A DNA stretch of 64,000 bases from JBHOQX01 sp042408595 (GTDB taxonomy: Bacteria; Chloroflexota; Chloroflexia; Chloroflexales; Roseiflexaceae): contig JBHOQX010000114.1 in NCBI GenBank assembly GCA_042408595.1, positions 28,463-92,462 of the forward strand. The letters are read 5' to 3'. This document shows positions 15,995 to 30,191 of this stretch, in pieces. A program made the translations under genes and the position numbers. Positions within the stretch are counted from its first letter, which is position 1. Every line of letters begins with the position of its first letter. The notes under the pieces are model-generated. The model was given only the letters and a program-made list of their open reading frames with translations. It made no database searches and was not told where the DNA came from.

Positions 15995-18007
15995 GTGCCG
16001 ATGTCATACCCACCCCTCCCGACGTTCGACGAAGCCGAGCTCGCCGCCCGGTTCGGCAGCAACCGCGAGGCGCTCAGCCGCTACCGGCTCCTCTCTGCGA
16101 TCCTCGTGCAGGGCGTGCCCCAGCGCGAGGCCGCGGCCAACGCGGGCGTCTCCGAGCGCACCGCCCGCAATATTCTGCGCGCCTTCCGCCAGCGCGGGCT
16201 GGCCGCCTTGGCCGGGCCACGCCCCGCCGCCCGCCGCGCGATACCGCGCCGCTGGGAGCGGTTCGAGCCGGCGCTGGCCCAGGCCCTCGCCGCCGACCCG
16301 CAGGCGGGCGGCGACCGGCTCTGGCGGCGGGCCCAGGCCATGCTCGGCCCAGACGGGCCGGCGCTCAGCCGGCGCACCGCCTATCGCATCCTCAGCCGCC
16401 TGCGGGCCAGCACCATCGCTCGCGATGGGGCCGAGGACCGCCTCGGCACCCTGCGCGCCGCCCTGACACTCTTGCCGGAGGACCCGCCGCTGACGCTCGG
16501 CACAAGCCTGCTGGCACAGGAACTCTTCCCCGAGACGGGCGACCCGCTCGTCCGCGGCACCATGCTTCAGCAGGCGCTGCGCGCCGCGCTGGACCGGCTA
16601 CGCCCGGCGGGCGAGGTCTCCGCGATCGACCGCAACTGGTGGCCGTACCTGATCTGCACCGGCGAGTACGAGGCCGGCCAGGTCCGCGCCGACCTCCAGC
16701 GCGACCTGGCGCTCAGCGCCAGCACCTACAGCCGCGCCAAGCGCCAGGGGCTGCGGCAGATCGCGCAGGCGCTCCCCCGGATCGTGGCAGGCATGGCCGA
16801 GGCGCCGGCCACGCTCGCCAGCCAGCGGCTGCCGCGCAGCGCCGATTTTGTCGGCCGGCGCGAGGAGCAATCGTACTACGCATGGCGGCTCCAAACCGAG
16901 GGGATCGCTTGGCTGTGGGGCCCGCCTGGTAGCGGCAAGACCGCGCTCGCCGCCGAGCTTGCCGCCGAGGGCCGCCGCTACGGCCAGACCATCCTCTGGC
17001 ACACCTGCCGCCCCGGCGCGGATGCAACCACGGCGGGGATCGCCGCCGGGCTGCTTGTGGCCGCCGGGGTCGGCGCGGCGGGCAATTCGCCCCTGGAACG
17101 GCTCCATACGTTGTTGCTGGAGCGGGCAGCCGTCGTGATCCTGGACAACACGCACATCGCCGGTGCCGAGGCGGCCCCGGTGATCGCCATGCTGACCGAG
17201 CTCGCACGGCAGCGGGCGGCGCGGGCGCTCGTCATCAGCCGGCAGCGCCCCCCGAACGATGACACCTGGCCGGCGCTGCCGGGGCTGTGCGAGGCCGAGG
17301 CGCGGCTGCTGTGGGCCGGCGCGCCCGCGCTGCCACCCGAGCAGTGGCGCGCGCTCTACAAGGCGACCGGCGGGCTACCTGCGCCGCTGCGACTGGTGGC
17401 CACGGCCCTCTGCCGGGCTGGCAGCCTGGCCCGCCCCGATGACTGGCGCGCGACCGTGGCCGACTGGGCCGAGGGCGAGCTCTGGCGGCGGCTGGATGAC
17501 AACCAGCAGCACGCGGCGGCGCTGGTGCGGGCGCTCGAAGGGCGTCCGTGGCTGCCACAGGCCGAGCTCGCGCTGCGAGCGCTCGACCTGGCCGAGGACG
17601 ACCTGCGGCGGCTGTTCGACATGGGCCTTGCCTCCGCCGAAGGCGAGCGGATCGCGTTGCACCCGGCGCTGGCTGCCAGCGCCCACGGCCTGCTGGCGCG
17701 CGAACCGCACCTTGGCGACGTGCTTGCCGCCCTGGCCGGCACGATCGCCGACCATGCCGCCAGCGGCGGGGCGGCCCCGCCCGCCGCTATGCCGCCAGCG
17801 CCGCCCGCCGAGCCGCCCGCCGGCCTGGCGCTGCTTGTCCGGCTGCACGAGGCGCTGGCGCATAGCGCGGCCTATCTGGAGCGGCGCACCGCACGCGACA
17901 AGGATGCGCGCCGCCTGGCCGACGAACTGACGCTGCTCCGCGCCGCCCTACCCAGCCCGGCCGGCATGGCCGCCCGCCCACGCCGCGCCGCATCCGCCGC
18001 CCGGTAA
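15995..18007 (+). CDS. STAND (NB-ARC-like) ATPase with N-terminal transposase-type helix-turn-helix
   Basis: About 670 aa. Residues ~25-70 contain a homeodomain-like HTH (QREAAANAGVSERTARNILR) with a basic Arg/Pro-rich segment, as in IS630-type transposases. Residues ~190-270 form a helical region of unknown type. Then comes SADFVGRREE, the lead-in to STAND ATPases, Walker A GPPGSGKT (~308), Walker B-like VVILDN (~380), a sensor Arg in ALVISRQR and GLPAPLRL, matching the GxP motif (~460). The C-terminus is helical without recognisable repeats. AAGGGGG lies five bases before GTG 15995; ATG 16001 and GTG 15956 are alternatives. Probably an ATP-switched DNA-binding regulator or defence-type sensor. 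Target unknown; the nested palindrome upstream is a candidate site. Confidence 0.82.
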   Translation: MPMSYPPLPTFDEAELAARFGSNREALSRYRLLSAILVQGVPQREAAANAGVSERTARNILRAFRQRGLAALAGPRPAARRAIPRRWERFEPALAQALAADPQAGGDRLWRRAQAMLGPDGPALSRRTAYRILSRLRASTIARDGAEDRLGTLRAALTLLPEDPPLTLGTSLLAQELFPETGDPLVRGTMLQQALRAALDRLRPAGEVSAIDRNWWPYLICTGEYEAGQVRADLQRDLALSASTYSRAKRQGLRQIAQALPRIVAGMAEAPATLASQRLPRSADFVGRREEQSYYAWRLQTEGIAWLWGPPGSGKTALAAELAAEGRRYGQTILWHTCRPGADATTAGIAAGLLVAAGVGAAGNSPLERLHTLLLERAAVVILDNTHIAGAEAAPVIAMLTELARQRAARALVISRQRPPNDDTWPALPGLCEAEARLLWAGAPALPPEQWRALYKATGGLPAPLRLVATALCRAGSLARPDDWRATVADWAEGELWRRLDDNQQHAAALVRALEGRPWLPQAELALRALDLAEDDLRRLFDMGLASAEGERIALHPALAASAHGLLAREPHLGDVLAALAGTIADHAASGGAAPPAAMPPAPPAEPPAGLALLVRLHEALAHSAAYLERRTARDKDARRLADELTLLRAALPSPAGMAARPRRAASAAR

Positions 18008-18078
18008 CGAACGGCCATGCTTGGTGGTGTGCTAGAATGCCCGGCACGTACCGGCGTGTTTGAACGAACGGGCCTGCC

Positions 18079-18858
18079 ATGCACATCCCCGCCTTTGACG
18101 GCTACGTCTTCGACCTGGACGGCACGGTCTACCTGGGCGACACCCCGCTCCCCGGCGCGCCAGAGGCGCTGGCCGCGCTGCGCGCTGCCGGCCGGCGCGT
18201 CGTGTTTTTGTCGAACAACCCCACCAAAACCCGCGAGCAGTACGCGCGGAAGCTGAGCGGGATGGGTATCCCCGCCACGCCGGATGAGATCGTCAACTCC
18301 TCCCTGGCGATGGTGCGCTGGCTGCTGCGCGAGGCGCCCGGCAGCCGGGTCTTCGTCGTCGGCGAGCAGCCGCTGAAGGATGACCTGACTGCCGCCGGCT
18401 TCCGCCTGACCGAGCGCCCCGGCGAGATCGATGTCGTCATCTCGTCCTTCGATCGCACCTTTACCTACCAGAAACTTCAGATCGCCTTCGACGCGATCCG
18501 CGCCGGGGCGCGCTTTGTGGCGACCAACCCCGACCGCTACTGTCCGGTCCCGGGCGGCGGCGAGCCGGACTGCGCTGCGATGACCGCGGCGATCGAAGCC
18601 TGCACCGGCAGGCCAGTCGAGGTGGTCGTCGGCAAGCCCTCGCCGATAATGGTTGAGATCGTCGGGGAGCTGGTCGGGCTGCCGCTCGATCGCTGCTTGA
18701 TGGTCGGCGACCGTCTGGGGACCGATATTGCGATGGGGAAAGCGGCCGGCATGGCGACCGCCCTGCCGCTCACGGGCGAAACGACCCACGAACTGCTGGC
18801 CGTCTCGGAGATCCAGCCGGACTATGTGTTAGAGGGGTTGATGGATCTGGTGGTATAA
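18079..18858 (+). CDS. HAD-IIA hydrolase (NagD / 4-nitrophenylphosphatase / phosphoglycolate phosphatase type)
   Basis: Mg-dependent cytosolic phosphatase, 259 aa. HAD motif I FDLDGTVYLGD, motif II SNNPTKT, cap region including ATNPDRYCPVPGG, motif III lysine in KPSPIM and motif IV VGDRLGTDIAMGKAAGM are all intact. The subfamily covers nucleotide, sugar-phosphate and phosphoglycolate phosphatases and substrate cannot be chosen from sequence. It is the last plus-strand gene before the convergent act operon. Confidence 0.9.
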   Translation: MHIPAFDGYVFDLDGTVYLGDTPLPGAPEALAALRAAGRRVVFLSNNPTKTREQYARKLSGMGIPATPDEIVNSSLAMVRWLLREAPGSRVFVVGEQPLKDDLTAAGFRLTERPGEIDVVISSFDRTFTYQKLQIAFDAIRAGARFVATNPDRYCPVPGGGEPDCAAMTAAIEACTGRPVEVVVGKPSPIMVEIVGELVGLPLDRCLMVGDRLGTDIAMGKAAGMATALPLTGETTHELLAVSEIQPDYVLEGLMDLVV

Positions 18859-18939
18859 CGGCGTGTCTGCAACGCTTCCGACAGGGGGTTGGGGGCTCGA
18901 GCACTCGGCAGATATCCTGCGCCGCCGGCGAACAACGGC

Positions 18940-18962
18940 GTGGGCGGAGTTACCCCGCCCAC
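18940..18962. repeat. Perfect 8-bp G/C hairpin between convergent genes
   Basis: GTGGGCGG (18940-18947) and CCGCCCAC (18955-18962) lie between the ends of the HAD gene and actF. No T-tract is present on either side. It could act as a bidirectional barrier or be an intergenic repeat; the AGTTACC loop resembles the palindrome at 11246. Confidence 0.65.
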
Positions 18963-18980
18963 ACCTGCACGTGCTGGCGG

Positions 18981-20240
18981 CTATCGCGCACCACCGCGTT
19001 GCGGCGCCACCGTGTTCCAGCTCACCTCGCGCTCATCGACCGGAAAATCCTTCTGATAGAGCGGCATGCGGTTGTCGTTGACGGCAAAAACCGGCGCGCG
19101 TTTGAAGCTCCAGGCCATCGCGCCGATGAACAGCCCGCCCATCCCCACCAGCGCCGCGACATCCTCCCAGTGGAGCGTAATCGCGCCCGGGCTGAACGCC
19201 GGCACGATCTTCCAGTAGATATCGATCGCCCGCATCACCAGCAAGAACAGCGCGATCAGCAGCATCGTACGAATCATCCGATTGGTGCGGCGCGACAGCA
19301 GCAAGAAGAACGGGACGATGAACTGGAACAGGATGATAGCGTAAGCGACATACTCCCAGCCGCCGGTTGTGCGGGCCAGATAGTACGTAATCTCCTCCGG
19401 AAGGTTGCCCAGGAAGATGATGAAGTACTGCGCGAAATTCGTGTAGGCCCAGAGAATGACAAAGGCGAAGAGCAGCTTACCGAAATCGTGGATGCGATTG
19501 GGCGTCGCCACTTCCGAGAACGGCGGCGCGGCACGGAGAAACCAGAGCGCCAGCACCATCAGGCACAGTGCCGTGATCCCGCAGCCGACCAGGTAGATCA
19601 CCCCGTAGATCGTCGAGAACCAGTGCGCCTCTAGCGACATGCCCCAATCGAACGAGAAGAAGGTGAGCGCCAAACAATAGAGCACCAGCCCCGGACCGCT
19701 GACCATGCGTATCCAGCGGCCATACTTCGGGTCGCCCGTCCGATCCTGCGCCAGTGACCAGCGCCGCAGCAGCACCGCCAGCCCGATCCAGAGGGCGAAG
19801 TAGAGCCCCTGCCGAATGATAAAGAACGGCACGTTCAGATACGGCTGCTTGAAGGCGATGATCGGGTCGTACTGCGCGCTGCCGGGCGTGACAACCTCCG
19901 GCCGCGCCCATTCGTACAGCACCGGCAGGCCAGCCAGCAGCGGGATGGTCAGCGCACCGAGCAGCGCCACCGTCAGCGCCGATGCCTCCAGCGGCCGGAG
20001 CGCGAGCAACCCCCAGCGCCCGCCGGTGAGATACTGCAACAGCAACGCTGCGAGCGGGCCGAGCGCGTACTGCGCCCAGTGCATATAGCCGAACAGGTAC
20101 GAGCGGAAAAATTGGGTTGTGTCCGGTTCGATCAGCAGGGAGACTCCCAGGGCGACCATCCCCAGGATGCCGATGATGAACGCGATGCGCTGCAGGCGAT
20201 CGACGCGCGCGCGCAGTTGTGCTGTCGTCTCAACGGCCAT
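18981..20240 (-). CDS. actF: Alternative Complex III quinol-binding membrane subunit ActF
   Basis: 419 aa with about ten hydrophobic segments. In Alternative Complex III (quinol:electron-acceptor oxidoreductase of Chloroflexota and others) ActF is a paralogue of the NrfD-like ActC that spans the membrane. Visible features: amphipathic start, FFRSYLFGYMHWAQYALGP, FFSFDWGMSLEAHWFSTIYGV and a long helix-rich centre. Last gene of the operon; actE precedes it by 162 bases containing a heptad tract. No actG follows. Confidence 0.9.
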   Translation of the reverse strand: MAVETTAQLRARVDRLQRIAFIIGILGMVALGVSLLIEPDTTQFFRSYLFGYMHWAQYALGPLAALLLQYLTGGRWGLLALRPLEASALTVALLGALTIPLLAGLPVLYEWARPEVVTPGSAQYDPIIAFKQPYLNVPFFIIRQGLYFALWIGLAVLLRRWSLAQDRTGDPKYGRWIRMVSGPGLVLYCLALTFFSFDWGMSLEAHWFSTIYGVIYLVGCGITALCLMVLALWFLRAAPPFSEVATPNRIHDFGKLLFAFVILWAYTNFAQYFIIFLGNLPEEITYYLARTTGGWEYVAYAIILFQFIVPFFLLLSRRTNRMIRTMLLIALFLLVMRAIDIYWKIVPAFSPGAITLHWEDVAALVGMGGLFIGAMAWSFKRAPVFAVNDNRMPLYQKDFPVDEREVSWNTVAPQRGGAR

Positions 20241-20291
20241 AGGTTCCGGCGGCCCGGCGCGTCACCCGCGTTGCCGCCTCTCCTTTCTGGT

Positions 20292-20319
20292 GCGATTGCA
20301 GATCGTAGCTTGCAGCTTA
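20292..20319 (-). repeat. Heptad tract between actE and actF
   Basis: Four units of the CAGATCG/GCGATTG type, the same type as the tract between actA and actB at 26166 and the one at 56271. Not part of any gene. Confidence 0.6.
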
Positions 20320-20402
20320 AGCAGACCGCCTCTCACGCACGGGTCATGCGTGTCTGGCAGCATACGACGAACCTCGCGTCCGTAGCCTCTCCACAAAGCG
20401 CG

Positions 20403-21056
20403 CTAGGGTGCCGGCGTGGCCGGCAGCTCCGGCTGATTCGGCTGCACCGTCCCCGGCGGGCGCGGCGTCGGGTTCGGCACCTCGGTTGGGTTCGCCACGA
20501 CACCCTGCGGCGGGTTCTTCTGCAATTCGCGGATGTACGCCACCACCGCCCAGCGCTGCTCTGGCGTAAGCTGGAAGTTCTGCGGATACATCTGGCCCTT
20601 GCCGTAGGTGATCACATTGAACAGGTACCCATCGGGCGCGGTGCGCAGCCGCTGGAGATACATGGAAGCGGGCGGCGGACGGAAGTAACTCGCCGCGACC
20701 GCTCCCTTCGCATCGCCATTGACACCGTGGCAGGTGGCGCATACGATGGTGAAGCGCTCCTTGCCGATCGCCAGCAACTCCGGCGTGACCGGGAGCGGGT
20801 TGGTCGCCAGGAACTGGTCGCCGTTCTTCCCGGTGGTGACCGCCGGGTCGAGATTGGCGTTCCGCGCGACGATGTTCGGGTCGATCGGGCGCGCTGCGGC
20901 CTTATCCGGGAACAGGTCGCTTTCCGAATACGGAACCTGCTTCGGTTGATCGTACATGTCGAGGTGACATGCCGCGATCAGCAGGACACAGCCGAGCAGC
21001 AGGCCGAGCCGCGCAATCTGTCCCAGCGACCCTCTCCGGGCAGCACGTTCAGGCAT
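20403..21056 (-). CDS. actE: Alternative Complex III mono-haem cytochrome c lipoprotein ActE
   Basis: 217 aa from the ATG at 21056 (AGGG nine bases upstream); an ATG three codons earlier at 21065 is too close to that site. Lipoprotein signal with lipobox LIAAC, then an outward-facing cytochrome c domain with one haem-binding motif, CATCHG, and a distal methionine in GKGQMYPQNF as the likely sixth ligand. It passes electrons from the haem/iron-sulphur subunits to the terminal acceptor. The C-terminus is Pro-rich. It lies between actD and actF as in other act operons. Confidence 0.92.
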   Translation of the reverse strand: MPERAARRGSLGQIARLGLLLGCVLLIAACHLDMYDQPKQVPYSESDLFPDKAAARPIDPNIVARNANLDPAVTTGKNGDQFLATNPLPVTPELLAIGKERFTIVCATCHGVNGDAKGAVAASYFRPPPASMYLQRLRTAPDGYLFNVITYGKGQMYPQNFQLTPEQRWAVVAYIRELQKNPPQGVVANPTEVPNPTPRPPGTVQPNQPELPATPAP

Positions 21057-21073
21057 GATCTGCATCCCTGCCT

Positions 21074-21643
21074 CTAGTTCTCAACTTCGCTCACCGCCTT
21101 CGGGTGCAGGCTCTCAAGGAACTGCCTGGTGCCCCTCCGGTCAAATTTCGGGTCGGTCGCTTCAATCGCCAGGAAGAAGGCATCCCGCGAGGCGCGTTCG
21201 AAGTTCGGCACATTGAACATCGGATGGTACGGCCGGGGCAGCCCGTTCATCACGACCATCGCGATCGCGGTCGTGAACGCCGAAAACAGGATCGTCATCT
21301 CGAAGAAGATCGGAATCGAGGTCTGCCAGTTGAAATACGACCGCCCGTTGATCAGGATCGGGTAATCGATGATCGTCGCGTACCAGATCATGAGAATCCC
21401 CAGGCCGAGGCCGGTCAGGCCACCGACCAGCACCACCCATGGCAGCTTCGTCCCCTTAAACCCAACCGCTTCATCCAACCCTTCGATCGGGAACGGCGAG
21501 TAGGCGTCCATTCGGGTATAGCCCGCGGCGTGGGCCTGGCGGGCCGCCTCCAGCAGCGCCTCGGAATCGCCAAACTCCGCTGCAAGGCCGTAGAGCGTCG
21601 GCAGTTCGGGCGCTGCCGCGCCGCGTCGCTGTAGTGCTCGCAT
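21074..21643 (-). CDS. actD: Alternative Complex III subunit ActD (DUF3341)
   Basis: 189 aa: a cytoplasmic N-terminal domain (LYGLAAEFGDSEALLEAA, TRMDAYSPFPIEGLDEA) followed by two transmembrane helices (about residues 68-90 and 110-135) and a soluble tail with the PYHPMFNVPNFERAS segment. This is the DUF3341 pattern of ActD, which packs beside ActC in the membrane. Four bases separate it from actC, and GGAGG lies just upstream of its start. Confidence 0.92.
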   Translation of the reverse strand: MRALQRRGAAAPELPTLYGLAAEFGDSEALLEAARQAHAAGYTRMDAYSPFPIEGLDEAVGFKGTKLPWVVLVGGLTGLGLGILMIWYATIIDYPILINGRSYFNWQTSIPIFFEMTILFSAFTTAIAMVVMNGLPRPYHPMFNVPNFERASRDAFFLAIEATDPKFDRRGTRQFLESLHPKAVSEVEN

Positions 21644-21647
21644 CGCC

Positions 21648-23114
<1,467 letters not shown>

Positions 23115-23171
23115 ACGCTACTCCGTCTAGGGTGCGCCGGGGCATCCGCGCGGCAGACGCCCGGTGCGCCA

Positions 23172-26147
<2,976 letters not shown>

Positions 26148-26165
26148 TGCCTGCCTTGCGCGTAT

Positions 26166-26193
26166 GCGATTGCAGATGCCAGATTGCCGATGC
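26166..26193 (-). repeat. Heptad tract between actA and actB
   Basis: Four units (GCGATTG, CAGATGC and relatives) fill half of the 56-base gap. Same unit family as 20292 and 56271. Confidence 0.65.
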
Positions 26194-26203
26194 GGACCGC
26201 TCG

Positions 26204-26905
26204 CTACCGGTGACAGATCGCGCAGTTCGTCAGTTGGTTCGCGCCGCGGATCCGGTATTGATCGACGAGCTGCGCGCCAAGCTGCGCCTGGTTCGCCGGC
26301 GGCACATAGTTCGGGTTGAACACCTGGTCCTTCGGTCGGACGTACTGCTCCGGGTGGCGATGGCAGCCAAGGCACCAGGACATGTAGAGCGGCTGGACCT
26401 TGTAGACGCCGCCGACCGGCCCCTTGGACGGGTCTTCGTTGTACCCCATCGTGCCGATCGGGCCATGGCATGTCGTGCAGCCGACCCCCTTGGCGATGTG
26501 GCTCTGATGGTTGAAATAGACGAACTGGGGCAGATCGTGCACCTTGTTCCACTGGATGGGAACGCCCGTCGCCCAGCTCTGGCGCACCGGTGCGAGCTTG
26601 GCGCTATCCGTCCGGATCACCGAGTGGCACGTCATGCAGGTCTCGGTGGCGGGGATGTTGGCATACGACGATTGATCGATCCGACTGTGGCAGTAGCGGC
26701 AGTCGATCTTGACGTTGCCCACATGGAGCGCATGGCTGAACGGCACCGGCTGCGGAATCGGCCCGAAGGTCGGCCCGACCTGGCGCGCCCAGTTCGACAG
26801 GGTGAGGAACCAGATCAGCCAGAACAGCATGCCGATCGACACGAAGAGGCCGGCGGCGCTCAGCCAGACGATCGTGTTGGCGCGCCGGGGGAAGATTTGC
26901 GCCAT
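26204..26905 (-). CDS. actA: Alternative Complex III pentahaem cytochrome c ActA
   Basis: 233 aa. One N-terminal transmembrane anchor (residues ~12-36) and an exported domain with exactly five CxxCH motifs: CRYCH, CMTCH, CTTCH, CLGCH and CAICH. His residues before several of them (FSHALH, FNHQSH) suit bis-His ligation. ActA takes electrons from ActB and passes them to ActE or a soluble carrier. First gene of the operon, 122 bases after the promoter at 27027-27055. Confidence 0.95.
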   Translation of the reverse strand: MAQIFPRRANTIVWLSAAGLFVSIGMLFWLIWFLTLSNWARQVGPTFGPIPQPVPFSHALHVGNVKIDCRYCHSRIDQSSYANIPATETCMTCHSVIRTDSAKLAPVRQSWATGVPIQWNKVHDLPQFVYFNHQSHIAKGVGCTTCHGPIGTMGYNEDPSKGPVGGVYKVQPLYMSWCLGCHRHPEQYVRPKDQVFNPNYVPPANQAQLGAQLVDQYRIRGANQLTNCAICHR

Positions 26906-27026
26906 AGAACATCTTTCTAGCTCGAAAACGGGCGCGATACCCGGTAGCCCGCGGACGGCGCAGAGCCGGTAGCTGCTTCAGTAGCATCGGGAGATGCCGC
27001 GCCCGGTTGGGGGTATGGCCGCTCCG

Positions 27027-27055
27027 ATGTTACCCGTGGTTCTCGCGACTGTCAA
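27027..27055 (-). promoter_or_regulatory. Sigma-70-type promoter of the act operon
   Basis: On the minus strand, TTGACA (27055-27050) is separated by 17 bases from TAACAT (27032-27027), a near-consensus pair at ideal spacing. It points into actA and gives an mRNA leader of about 110 bases. This is the best promoter in the window. Confidence 0.8.
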
Positions 27056-27140
27056 GTGTCCCAGGGCCCGCTGGCAATGAAGGGCGGATGGGGGCACGGT
27101 CTCTCCCAGCGCACGGCAGCTTTGCCATCGGGAGCGCCTG

Positions 27141-27168
27141 CATTCCTCGTTCGTCCCTCGTCCACCAC
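27141..27168 (-). repeat. Heptad tract between acnA and the act promoter
   Basis: Units CATTCCT, CGTTCGT and two relatives. The 291-base gap 26906-27196 otherwise holds only the act promoter. Confidence 0.55.
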
Positions 27169-27196
27169 CCAACACAGCCACGTCGTCGCATCAGAA

Positions 27197-29968
<2,772 letters not shown>

Positions 29969-30105
29969 CTCGCGATCCTTTCCCATACACGGTCGGCGAG
30001 AAGCGGCACGATCCAGGGCAGGGCGCCTCGCGGCGGCGCGAAGCAGGAGCGCTACAGACCGCCCGGGAGCATTCCGCTGGTCTGGCAGGGTGCCTGGCAC
30101 CTGGT

Positions 30106-30111
30106 AGTATA
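30106..30111 (-). promoter_or_regulatory. Possible -10 element for acnA
   Basis: Minus-strand TATACT about 140 bases before the start codon. No good -35 is seen 16-18 bases upstream, so the call rests on one hexamer in a G/C-rich background. Confidence 0.35.
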
Positions 30112-30191
30112 GCACATTTTTCAGTTGTGTGATTTACTTCACGACCGGCGCTCGCCTGGCGGCACAAACCATCCGTGCTTCGCACCACGGT

